Made by a program: the position numbers and the translations under genes. The notes under the pieces were generated by a model. That model searched no databases. It was given only the letters and a program-made list of their open reading frames with translations, and was not told where the DNA came from. DNA of 64,000 nt from Eutreptiella sp. 'Long Island Sound 2002' (Eukaryota; Euglenozoa; Euglenophyceae; Eutreptiales; Eutreptiaceae), in contig OZ038381.1 in NCBI GenBank assembly GCA_964036045.1, forward strand, positions 2,773,512-2,837,511, read 5' to 3'. Of the stretch, positions 46,321-56,039 are shown one piece after another; position 1 is the first letter of the stretch; each line of letters begins with the position of its first letter.

Positions 46321-47457
46321 GTGTCCCCTGAACCTGATGAGGGTGATGCGGTTGATGATGCCTTGTTGGCCACGCAACGGGTACTGGCCAAGCTGAAAGT
46401 CAAACTGGCCTTTGCCACACATCTGCTGGAGGCTGCCTCTCAGGCCCCCCGCCTTTGTCATCAGATGTATAGGCCGTTGCTGCTGCCAAACCGCCCCCCT
46501 GCCAGCATGCAGCAGTCTTTTGGTTTGTCATCTGCCCAATTGCGCCTGTTCCTTCTTGCTTCCTCCCTGAATGATGATTCTCCCCTGCACTGTGCCCATA
46601 CAGGAACCTGCACCGCACAACGCGCCATGCAGCAGCAAACCCCTCTGTGGATGTTGGCCTCGTCAGAACCACCTCCCCCTGTGGCCCCGTTTCCTCCTGC
46701 ATTCGTGGCCCGTTTTATACTCTGTGCACTGCGTGCGGTTAATGTATGGTACCATGCTGTAGCTCTGTTTGATCTTGTGAACGAGCCCCTGCAAGCAACT
46801 TGGCACGACATGCGGAATGTCCCTGCAGATGCCCTGCATTTCTTGGCCATCACCACGGACAGCCCTTCCTATCGTGCTCCCCCGGGTTCACACACTTGGT
46901 TTTTGCATCCTGTGTCACAAGGTCCTGCCCCTGCCAACATGACGCTCTTGACTGCTGCCGACTTTCACAGCACGCGGTGGGGACTTTATGGAACAGCACA
47001 TGCAGTAAACAGTCTCTCCCCCACGCAAACACTTCGCATTCACTGTTTCTTCCGCTCACACCAGCGCGGTTTTTCAACGCTCTGGCAACCAGACACTCAC
47101 GATAATCAGTTGTTGCGACTTTACACACAGGGCGTGAAAACAGCACTCGCCTCGGGAAACCTCGGTGTCTGGGCTACCATGGTGGAAGCGCGGGTCCCCT
47201 ACCTTCCCTACACGCCCCATCCTGTCTTACAAATACTACGAGGTGCCTCGCATATGCATGACTGGTTGCTGTCCACCCCGCCGCCTGGCACATTGATTTA
47301 TGCCATGGTGCATGGTGCATGGTTGCTGCCAAAGGCCCATCCCCCCAGAGCACAATGTACCCTGTCTGCATGGCTATGGAGGACATATGGAACCTGCGTG
47401 TGCTGTGTCCCTGTAGGGATAAAAACCCAGACGCGTTGTGCCAGGGCTCCTGCATGA
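46321..47457 (+). CDS. Uncharacterised 378-aa ORF, unit 5
   Basis: The most divergent copy (Phe to Leu, Ala to Thr, Ser to Pro, Ile to Met changes). Upstream G8. Confidence 0.4.
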   Translation: MSPEPDEGDAVDDALLATQRVLAKLKVKLAFATHLLEAASQAPRLCHQMYRPLLLPNRPPASMQQSFGLSSAQLRLFLLASSLNDDSPLHCAHTGTCTAQRAMQQQTPLWMLASSEPPPPVAPFPPAFVARFILCALRAVNVWYHAVALFDLVNEPLQATWHDMRNVPADALHFLAITTDSPSYRAPPGSHTWFLHPVSQGPAPANMTLLTAADFHSTRWGLYGTAHAVNSLSPTQTLRIHCFFRSHQRGFSTLWQPDTHDNQLLRLYTQGVKTALASGNLGVWATMVEARVPYLPYTPHPVLQILRGASHMHDWLLSTPPPGTLIYAMVHGAWLLPKAHPPRAQCTLSAWLWRTYGTCVCCVPVGIKTQTRCARAPA

Positions 47458-48071
47458 CTAACCGCGTCCGCTGCATGGGTGTCACCATCTTTGTGTCACC
47501 GGAGGGAACGCTTAGCCACGCCCACCCCAATGCCCTCGGTGATAAGTGGTCTTTCAAATTCGGTGTGCCCTTGCAAAGTTACTGGGCCGTGTCCATGCCT
47601 TGCACCACCAATGTCTTCCTCTCAGCGCTCTCCAACACCCTCCCTTTTATGCGGTCCTGGGGCGCGTTCCTGTTGTCCTGTGCGGCTTGGATGCAACTTG
47701 CTGTGCTATCTGGGTACCCGCCAGTGGCAGTGCGTGCGTCTATGTCCTCAGCAATACACCGGATTTTGGCTAAAACTGAGTGGGATGTGCCGAGCTCCCT
47801 TCGATGGGTCGTTTTTCCGTCTCCCCGCCTGCCTCAGTCGTTCTTCGACACAGTGGGTGACCTGCTCTCGTGGCTGTCCCGGTCCGCCTTCTGGAACCGG
47901 TCTGCTTACGCCTCCTGGCACCTAACCCACTCTGGTGCCTGCACACCATTTTGTGCAGACTGGTCTACCGACCTGCCTGCTCTGCAAGGTTTGTGTTCCT
48001 CCTTATCTTCTGAACCACGGGTGGACTGGGGAGTTCACCGGGGGAGGGGGGCTACTGCTGAGACACGTTGA
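47319..48071 (+). CDS. Uncharacterised 250-aa ORF, unit 5 (untruncated form)
   Basis: The last unit does not end in kinase DNA, so this ORF continues past 47793 for another 93 codons (LPQSFFDTVGDLLSWLSRSA and a Cys/Trp-containing tail) to TGA at 48069-48071. It shows what the truncated 173-codon ORFs of units 2-4 derive from. No recognised family; it overlaps the 378-codon ORF in the -1 frame. Confidence 0.4.
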   Translation: MVAAKGPSPQSTMYPVCMAMEDIWNLRVLCPCRDKNPDALCQGSCMTNRVRCMGVTIFVSPEGTLSHAHPNALGDKWSFKFGVPLQSYWAVSMPCTTNVFLSALSNTLPFMRSWGAFLLSCAAWMQLAVLSGYPPVAVRASMSSAIHRILAKTEWDVPSSLRWVVFPSPRLPQSFFDTVGDLLSWLSRSAFWNRSAYASWHLTHSGACTPFCADWSTDLPALQGLCSSLSSEPRVDWGVHRGRGATAETR

Positions 48072-48273
48072 ATCTTTGTCGATGCCAGCTTGATAGTCGT
48101 AGGACACTAGGTGCAGAGAATGCTTGTACTCCACGTACTTTGTTCACTGCAGCGAAAGGCGCCTATGAAATGTCACTGAAGAGCTTTCCTCTTTGACTTT
48201 TGCTTTGCACTTCTGCTTTGTGCTGAACAGCGCCGGTCGTGCACACGCATCTGTATCCCATAGCGGGGGGGGG

Positions 48274-48960
48274 CATCCCTCCCACCGCACGTTTCTCCAG
48301 AGCCAGCGGAGCCCCAACATGCGCCTAGTGCCCTTCAGGGGTAGCCAGGAGGCCCAATGGACGCCAGGAAAACCAAATGTTCGGCGGCGTTGAAGTACCC
48401 ATTTCTTTGCTAGGGTGGGCGCTATTCCACCGCTGATCACAATGGCAGAAGGTTCTGCAGGATCACATGGTGGCAGAGGAAGGGCTGTGATGAGGCACAA
48501 TGACTGTAGGCTGAAAAAGACAGCGGTGTGAAGATTGAAGGGTGAGACGAACCAGCGGGTTGCATTTCATACACTATCAGCAACAGGGAGGGAGAGGGGG
48601 ATGACATTCAGGCACAGTTGGTCGCTATGCGCATAGGGGCAGAGAACACTGCTGTCCCTATTTAGTTTAGGGGGAGTGGTCAGCGACGTACAAGGGGGGG
48701 ACCAAGGAGGGAGCAGGACCACAAGCAGGGTTGCGGCGCGCTGGGGAGTGGCATTCCACACCTGTGGGGGAAAAATTAGAAGGGGGGGGGGGGGGGGGGG
48801 GCAGGGATGGATGTAATTTTTGAGGTGATGCACGGTGGCTGCAGCGGCCCGGAACAGGTCCTCTACAATAGACCAGTTTTCCCTTAGTAGCTGAGCGGCA
48901 ACTTGTGTAAGTGCCTGCATCGATTGATGCCTCGAAGCATGCACGGATTGAACCCAGAAT
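48274..48960. repeat. Duplicated segment, copy 1 (undisturbed locus)
   Basis: About 690 bp repeated at 55358-56039. The left limit is a G9 tract (48265-48273). Minus-strand ORFs here (48144-48500, and 48567-48944 containing ALTQVAAQLLRENWSIVEDL) remain largely open in the copy and may be gene fragments; I do not recognise them. A 20-G run lies near 48782-48800. At 48960 the sequence continues as TTTTCTTTCC, where the copy carries a mobile element. Confidence 0.85.
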
Positions 48961-49342
48961 TTTTCTTTCCTTGTGTGACACGTTTCAACCAGTGTGTCAT
49001 ATCATCGTAGCACTGGACAGCTCTGAACCCTGATCCTGAGAGGTCATCTCGAGTACTGTGAAGTGAGTGGGCTACGCCAGCTCATCCTGATCAGCACCAA
49101 CAAAAAATATAGCCGCAGCAAAGTGGGTGCAGTGTGGAATCCCTTGGGACGGCCGTTGTGCAGAATGCTCGTTTACCACAGGCATCCCGCAAATTCTCCC
49201 CACGGTGAAAAGTACAGCAGCAGCACACCAACAGTTGCCAACTGTGCACCCAAACCTAAGCCGGATGCAGGCAATAGAGTAATAGAATAGAATTGTTTAA
49301 TTGGAAGGCTCCAAGCAGTGGGTAGAATAGTGACCATCAGAG
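48961..49342. other. No gene recognised
   Basis: Single-copy-looking DNA between the duplicated segment and the tRNA-like pair. No ORF of convincing composition, RNA gene or repeat seen. Confidence 0.4.
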
Positions 49343-49500
49343 CAAGCACCGGTCGAATGGTAATGCAGCCGGCCGCTGATGGGTAGGTCGGCGGTTCGAT
49401 TCCCGGTCGGCAAGTTTTGTGACGCGGCCGGCAGTCGGCTAAGCGGGATTCGAACCGCTTACTTACTAGTCTGTGGTTGGCTGCATTACCATTCGACTGT
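49343..49500. other. Inverted pair of tRNA-like sequences (pol III A/B boxes)
   Basis: On the plus strand GGTCGAATGGTAATGCAGCC (A-box/D-arm-like, from 49351) is followed about 42 bp later by GGTTCGATTCC (perfect B-box, 49393-49403). On the minus strand the same D-arm-like sequence (49497 down) is followed by GGTTCGAATCC (49457-49447). The two copies converge with their 3' ends. Neither folds into a full tRNA: the acceptor stems do not pair and the T-stem lacks a base. I read these as tRNA-derived fragments or a SINE-like relic, not functional tRNA genes. Confidence 0.5.
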
Positions 49501-49599
49501 GGCTTGTTCTAACAGAATGTATCCTCCCCACTGCATGAAGCCAAGCCTGCCATTGAAAAAAAACCGAAAGTGGGTATTTTTGTCTGCCTACTTGCTTGC

Positions 49600-49658
49600 C
49601 CGACTGACTGGCTGACTGACTGCTTGGCTGACTAACTGACTGCTTGGCTGACTGTCAG
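49600..49658. repeat. CTGA/CTTGG-type minisatellite
   Basis: Repeated CTGACTGACTGCTTGG and GGCTGACTAACTGACTG blocks directly before an isolated Helentron-like right end. Confidence 0.8.
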
Positions 49659-49694
49659 CCTCTCTTTGAGGTGCACTGCCGAAGGCAATAGAAT
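49659..49694 (+). mobile_element. Isolated right end of a Helentron-like element
   Basis: CTCTCTTTGAGGTG is followed by TGCC-GAA-GGCA and ATAGAAT, a diverged version of the right ends found at 58306-58341, 61791-61826 and 63822-63857. The DNA that follows (TTGTTGTGG) is unrelated to the element, so this marks a true element terminus. I found no matching left end nearby. Confidence 0.5.
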
Positions 49695-49794
49695 TTGTTG
49701 TGGTGGCCAACCCCAAGCTGGCACTTTTTTTTGTTCCCCCGACGGCAAATTTTTTGGCTGGTGAACCCTTAATTGGTCTTTAATCCCCAGCCGG

Positions 49795-50195
49795 CAGGGG
49801 TTACGTAGCCAATCCGCCCCATTGTGGGCCACTTCTAACATTGTCCCCTGCTTTGAGGCGTTGGGGACTCCCAAGACGGCGGGGTTGCGCGGCCATTCCG
49901 CCCACTTGTTGGCCAGTGCTGATTTTGTCTCCCGCTCTCGGGCGCTGGGGACCCCGAAAGATGGCAGGGCTTATGTAGCCAAGCCCTCCACTTGTGGGCG
50001 GCTCCTGATTTTGTCCCACGCTCTCAGCCGTTGGGGCCCCTGTGGACGGCACGGGTGACGTAGCCAATCTGCCCACTTGTGGGCCACATCTGATTTTGTC
50101 CCCCTCCTTGAAGCCTTGGGGCCGTTGCTGATTGTGCCCCCTGCTCTGAAGCGTTGGGGACCCCCCAAGCGGCAGGGGTGAGGTCACCATGCACG
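49795..50195. repeat. Diverged 85-bp satellite monomers (second kinase copy)
   Basis: About five ancient monomers, recognisable by CATTGTGGGCCACTTCT, GCCACATCTGATTTTG and GCAGGGGTGAGG. The right half is shared with 23240-23455; the left part is present only here, so the duplication broke inside the array. Confidence 0.85.
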
Positions 50196-50326
50196 AAGAA
50201 ATTGGCCACCCTGAGTCCATTGGGCACGGATGATACGCTTGGAATATGAATCAAGAGGTGCCCGTATGTTTAACCGTACCGGAAAATGTTGTCGTGCCTA
50301 TCAGGGTTGATGCACTGTTGACATAA

Positions 50327-51106
50327 TCACAATTCCCCTTTGACTGGCACCTTTTGTATTAGACTCACCTCACATACAGCTGCACCCCCGCCATTCTTTG
50401 TGATTTGTGCGCGCATATCAACACCCCGATACATATTATCGTACGATAGTGCGTCATTGAATTCCCCCTGCCAATCCCATTGCTCCACATCAAAGCCACA
50501 TAAATTTTGGAATCTCCTCATTGCTTCCTACATGAAGTCTTGGTAATTAAAGGCACAATGCCAAGTTATCATATTTATTCCCAAAGGATTTTTAGTAAAT
50601 GTGGTCGGTGAGGTTTGGCACAAGAACATCCTTGCCATCGAGCTTTGTGTTCAACCCCGTAAAAGAGGATGCTGCTCTTGCTGTACATGTTTAGGGGGCC
50701 AGAACAGCACTCGATCAGTGGCATGCCCCCTGGGGAGAAGGCCCCTCTCCCCTGCCCAATTCACGTCTTTGTGCAGACTGCGTGTTACCCTCTTCAGCCC
50801 CAACCAGCAAACAGCAAGCTTGTGTGCATGTGCAATGGAAGAAAACCAAATCAGCAACGGCCCCCAAGGTGCATGCTTTCTGTGCATCCGAAGCATCAGT
50901 GAAATTTGGCATAGCTTAATCCACAGCCTGCCCCCTTTTTTCTGCCAGTGTACAAGTTGTTTTTTGTTGTACTGGGTTGGTAGATTGAAATCTGATGTAG
51001 TGGTGAGGACAAGGGCTTGCAATTGGGGGAACAGCACTTCTTGTTCATTGCAGTCTGACTGAAGATGTCGGCCATCGTCTCTGTGGTCCCACATGAGCAG
51101 GGCCAT
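50327..51106 (-). pseudogene. Second copy of the open minus-strand frame
   Basis: Same frame and same internal stops as 23589-24368, with only a few amino-acid changes (for example Thr to Ala, Glu to Lys near the end). Confidence 0.25.
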
Positions 51107-53068
51107 GTGAACGCACAGCCGAGACCTGGAGCGATCGCCGGCAATGATCGACCATCTACATCCCTCCTCCTCTCACTACGCCGGTTTTGCAGCCCCAGGC
51201 TCTGGTTGCGGTACAAATCACTTTTGCGGCTGTTCTCTACGAAGGATAAGAAGCTCAAGGAACAGTTTCACGAGGCGAGTTTGGCCACGGCGGCTTCTGC
51301 GCTTGACATCTGGGGAATCGTGTGGTTCTTAATCTCTGTGGCCGAGTTGTGCAGGGATGCTGCGCTGAGCGAGGGGTACATAAGATACATTCCAGATGTG
51401 CTGCAGCTGACCATCTCCCTTGGCGCCATGCTCGTGGCCCGCTTGCCATGTGCACGACGGCGCGTTATGGTGGTTGCGTCCATAGCGGCTTTGCTGATGA
51501 GCTTTGCCCGTGGTCTTTCGCTACGGTTGGCAGCCGATTCTCGAGAGGACATTTTACGAATGCACCTGCCTAGTCTTGTCGCAGCACATCCAGAGGTGCT
51601 CTCGATGCCAACAACAGAGCTACCATTGATTCTTCAAGAGCCGGTCGCGTATGTTGAAAAAGCCCAGTACATTGAGAGGCTAGGATATAACAATTTTCGG
51701 TTTACACTTCAGTTTATTTTGCTTGCGCAGGTCGGATGCTCCTGGTCATCCATTTTGGCTACAGCGGCCACAGTACCCGCCTTCTTACTCGTCCCGTTCC
51801 TCACCGGCGCGCTTCTTTAGCCCACTGTGTATTTTGGGCTGAAGAGTCTTCCAATTTTGCTCGTGGTCATCCCTCTGATGGTCAACTTGACATTCCACCA
51901 GCGCTCCGTGGTTGCCGTTGCCGCCCAGTCGAGAGCAGCCGACAACATTCTGAACCATACCCTGAAGAACAAAATATTAGACGCGTCAGCAAAGGTATCA
52001 AAATTCATCGAAAACACCGCGCCTGACAAGAATGTAGCCGCTCCGTTGCACGATGCCATCGCGTTGATGCAGCAAGCCATGCACAAGTGCCGGTACCGGC
52101 AAGTCTTCTTCCGCCTGGCCGCGGGCACGTACGTGCCCGATCTGAAGCCGATCCAGCTGTTGCAGTTTGTCCGCGACCAAGCGGTCGGGACCCTCGTGCG
52201 CTTGAGTGCTCCGGGGTCCGTGGTGCAAATCGACCCTATTTTGCTAGGGCTTATCCTTGACAACGCGCTTTCAAACGCATTCAAACATGGACACCCCGAG
52301 GACCCGGAGGTACAATTGAGCATCAACACTGGCACCACCAACGGAGAACAGGAAAGCCAAGTCCACTTGGAGGTTTGCGTCACCAACAAGGCCAACCCAT
52401 CACGACCCATGATTGACGATGACTACATTACCTCTGTGCGGAGGCAAGATGGCTCGCGGCATGGCCCAGACCCAATGTCAGATCAGATCGGCCTCAACCA
52501 GTCCTTCTTGGCTGCTGAAGTCCATGGGTTGTCGATGTCGTTGACGCAACAAGGAAACCACGTGACGCTGAGGGTCCGAGGGATCGTCGACACAGGGGGA
52601 GCCTTGCAGCCAATTAATGTGGACGATGGCAACAAGTATGCCGCCGAGTTGGCGGTTTTTCCTGCAGACCTCCACATCCACTGCATCGATGATTCCGAAG
52701 GTGCACGGCATATGCTCGAATCCCTTTTGCCGTGTGAGGCCAACACTGAGTACGTTCGCGTGTTTGGGGAGACCCCTTTGTCATGGAAGTCATTCTTGGA
52801 CGAAGCGATCCTACTTAGCGACATCGTGATCATGGACCAGAATCTAGATTATGGCACCGTAACCATCAAGGGGACGGAGCTCGTGAAACAGCTCTTGGAG
52901 GCCAGATACAGGGGACTGATCTGCATCCGCTCAGCGAATGATGAGGACGATGACAGGGAAGAGTACACGGCCGCTGGCGCCCATTGTGTCTTTGGGAAAG
53001 ACATCACCGTCAAAAAGATGGCCCGAGAAATGAAGGTGGCGTATGTGAGGCATAAGGGGCTGCACTAA
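51065..53068 (+). pseudogene. Hybrid histidine kinase copy with internal TAG
   Basis: Collinear with the intact kinase over all 667 codons; codon 252 (ATG, Met, in the intact gene) is TAG at 51818-51820, splitting it into 251 codons and a 413-codon remainder that keeps frame. The H-box (NHTLKN), N-box and receiver residues are unchanged. Substitutions are strongly clustered: about 30 between residues 100 and 350, none before 100, and only about four after 350. The remainder lacks an ATG near its start, so as it stands it cannot make a membrane kinase unless the stop is read through or spliced out. Confidence 0.8.
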
Positions 53069-53734
53069 GGCGGTTGTTCTCCTCATGATGATAATGTCTA
53101 ACAGTTGGACCAGTGCAACAAATTGGCTGCCAGCAGCTTGTCCCACTTCCATCCAGGCGGCAAGCCCGGCGCCATTTTAGGGCCTTGGTCACCAGGTCTA
53201 GAAAGCCCCCCCCCCCCCCCCTCGGGTGCTGTTATTGTATGCTATGCAACCGGCTGGTGCTTCTCAGGCTTCGGTCTTGACAGGCCAGCAAGTCAAAACA
53301 ATGTACAATGAATGATGGCGATGACCATATGCCTGTGTCACGGTGGTATATGCGAGCTCAGTATCCGTTGCTCATGCCCCCCCCCCCCCCCGCAATGTGA
53401 ACCTCCGCGCACAATGGACCACACCTCTTTCTTTTCTTGCAGCTCTATCCTGGCTCCTTCAGGTGGAAGCCACACAAGAACTACAGACACGCGTACATTT
53501 AGGCCGAAGGAGTGCACCACGCTATACGCTGACTGTGTTTTCCCCACACAACACACCACGTGGCATGGCTGTTTTTCATGCCCCTGTGTACTCTATCAGG
53601 ACTTAGGTATTGATCTCTTTCGGATCGATGTTTCACTGGCCGACCATTGCTCTCCCCAGCCCCCCCCCTCCCCCGAAAAGCATAGACCACTGCCGTACAT
53701 ACAGGATGAAGGTACCATTCCGGCTGGATTCTCT

Positions 53735-54258
53735 CCTACTACTGTTGCTTGTCATCAATGCTATACCAATGGAAAACCAAAAGAGGGGACAGCCTGGTAC
53801 AGTGATGGTAGCAAGCTGGAAGTTCCCTCATTAGAAGGACAGATGGACAAAGCTGGTGTTGCGCTGTCCTGTGGGCCGCTTATTATCATTGCCTGTGTAA
53901 CAGGCCCGCAGACCTCATACAGAGGCGAACTGCAGGGTGTGGCGCTTGTAACAGCGCCAAGCCTTGCTGAGCCTGGCGACACACTCACCATGGACAACCA
54001 GGCAGTCGTGCGCTGGGCACCAGACCTCCCCACCAGGAGTGTGTGGATATGGATCTACGACAACAGGTTACTGAACATCCGGGTGCTCGACCAGTGCCCT
54101 ATTCTTGGATCCCCAGCCACCGTAGCCTGTCCGAAGCCACGAGCCCGGATGATCATGAGGCAATATTGCGCAATGATGAGGTAGACAAGTGGGCAAAGAT
54201 AGCGACACGCCCCAGCGATCCAAACGGACCTCACAAGAACAGGTTCAGGGGCATGTAA
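53735..54258 (+). pseudogene. RNase H remnant, dispersed copy
   Basis: Same two-frame structure as in the array units, so the frameshift predates the separation of the two regions. Confidence 0.75.
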
Positions 54259-54471
54259 GCGCTGCTGCCAGGGGCATTTGTGACCCTTTCTCCTCGCGGA
54301 TCACGACCACTGATGGATGCAAGGCAGGTTACAACGGTTGATCCCCGTTGCACCTTCCCTGTCGCTGTCTGTGAGAAGGGTGCCATGCCTTGGTGACTTG
54401 CATTGGCATGGGCCTGACGAGTTGTTTGTACGGTCAGTGCTCTGCCTCCGCTGTGCGCTTGATCGCCTCAC

Positions 54472-54510
<39 letters not shown>

Positions 54511-54923
54511 AGTGCACCAATGATGGTGCATTCCTGGCTTCATTCTTTCTCTCTTTCTTCCCCTTGTTGAACTGACGATTCAACAAACCTCGGAGGGCGG
54601 TGAAAGTAGTGCAGGGACATGGAGGTGAGGGCTCCGAAACATTTCCACAGCCCAGTACTGAACCATCTTAACATCTGTGTCTGTCCTTTGCAGGCCCTCG
54701 GCTTAGCGCTCTGCGCGGCTGCCGAGGGCTGGAGACCTTCATGAACGGGTGCAGGATGTGCCTCCTCCTCTCGCCCTGTACTGCAGAAAGGCGCCTACTG
54801 GCGTTGAACATGCTTTGTCTTGTTTGATGACCAGCTGACGAGGAATTGACATCCAAACTTGGCGTTGTGCACGTCTGTTTGTTGACAATTGTGTGTTTAC
54901 TGCTCTTGACAACGGGAACTTGA

Positions 54924-55175
54924 TCACTGAGCAGTTGGTGTGGTTTCGTCAAATTCAACATCTTCAAGTATAGTCCCCAACAGTTGCTACCTCCCCGACC
55001 CATGGCAGCGCCGAATGCTTCGCGACAGCTGTATGCGCCAAACATCTGCTGACACTGCCACAAAAGTGGCCATGACTCACGGAATTGCCCCTCTAATCCA
55101 GCAGCCAGCAGCTCGTCAAATGGACCAGGTGAGCCGTCGAGCCGGAATCCGCCTCCAGAGCCGTATTGGAGCTAG
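54924..55175 (+). pseudogene. CCHC zinc-knuckle remnant, dispersed copy
   Basis: Same frame and the same TGA as in the five array copies. Confidence 0.6.
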
Positions 55176-55328
55176 TGGCATATTCCGTCCAGTTCCCCCA
55201 GCTACTGAGCCAGGCTTTCTTTCTCTTTCTGGCTTCCGGCTTCCAGGCGGGACATTGGATGAGTTGCAGTTGGGCTGTGCTGCCATGGCACGTGCCACAC
55301 AGGGGGCACAGGTTGACTGTCTTTTCCC

Positions 55329-55357
55329 GGGGGGGGGGGGGGGGGGGGCGGGGGGGG
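55329..55357. other. Poly-G recombination junction
   Basis: A run of about 20 G, a C, then eight more G. Left of it is the 4.4-kb-unit sequence (GACTGTCTTTTCCC); right of it is the 48274-type segment (CACATCCCTCCCACC). Both parental loci have short G tracts at exactly these points (G8 at 28575 and equivalents, G9 at 48265), so the join lies within the homopolymer. Confidence 0.8.
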
Positions 55358-56039
55358 CACATCCCTCCCACCGCACATTTCTCCAGAGCCAGCGGAGCCC
55401 CAACATGCGCCTAGTGCCCTTCAGGGGTAGCCAGGAGGCCCAATGGACGCCAGGAAAACCAAATGTTTGGCGGCGTTGAAGTACCCATTTCTTTGCTAGG
55501 GTGGGCGCTATTCCACCGCTGATCACAATGGCAGAAGGTTCTGCAGGATCACATGATGGCAGAGGAAGGGCTGTGATGAGGCACAATGACTGTAGGCTGA
55601 AAAAGACAGCGGTGTGAAGATTGAAGGGTGAGACGAACCAGCGGGTTGCATTTCATACACTATCAGCGACAGGGAGGGAGAGGGGGATGACATTCAGGCC
55701 CAGTTGGTCGCTATGCGCATAGGGGCAGAGAACACTGCTGTCCCTATTTAGTTTAGGGGGAGTGGTCAGCGACGTACAAGGGGGGGACCAAGGAGGGAGC
55801 AGGACCACAAGCAGGGCTGCGGCGCGCTGGGGAGTGGCATTCCACACCTGTGGGGGAAAAATTAGAAGGGGCGGGGGGGGCAGGGATGGATGTAATTTTT
55901 GAGGTGATGCACGGTGGCTGCAGCGGCCCGGAACAGGTCCTCTACAATAGACCAGTTTTCCCTTAGTAGCTGAGCGGCAACTTGTGTAAGTGCCTGCATC
56001 GATTGATGCCTCGAAGCATGCACGGATTGAACCCAGAAT
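55358..56039. repeat. Duplicated segment, copy 2
   Basis: Copy of 48274-48960. It ends at ...GAACCCAGAAT, where the first mobile element begins. The long G20 run of copy 1 is only GGGGCGGGGGGG here, so homopolymer length changes fast. Confidence 0.85.

Larger units (their letters stand above)
25759..47793 (+). repeat. Five-copy tandem array of a 4.4-kb unit
   Basis: Units start at 25759 (inside the intact kinase gene), 30150, 34559, 38981 and 43389; the fifth ends at 47793. Spacings are 4391, 4409, 4422 and 4408 bp. Each unit contains the kinase 3' end, 3' flank with two poly-C tracts, an RNase H remnant, a (TG)n tract (30-41 bp), a CCHC remnant and two long ORFs. Internal junctions read GTGCCGACCAGTCC; the parents are CTCAACCAGTCC (kinase) and GTGCCGAGCTCC (right end), sharing only about one base. 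Units differ by sparse substitutions, homopolymer lengths and one 14-bp deletion in unit 1 (near 29869), which argues against assembly duplication. Confidence 0.95.
49978..55329 (+). repeat. Segmental duplication, copy 2 (kinase region)
   Basis: Dispersed copy of 23240-28576. It has a single 4.4-kb-type stretch without tandem amplification and ends at the poly-G tract. A short insertion near 55220 (TTTCTCTTTCTGGCTTCC) is not in the array units. Confidence 0.9.

Noticed and set aside
49343-49500. Functional tRNA genes
   Set aside because: B-boxes are perfect, but acceptor stems do not pair, the T-stems lack a base, and no anticodon arm forms.
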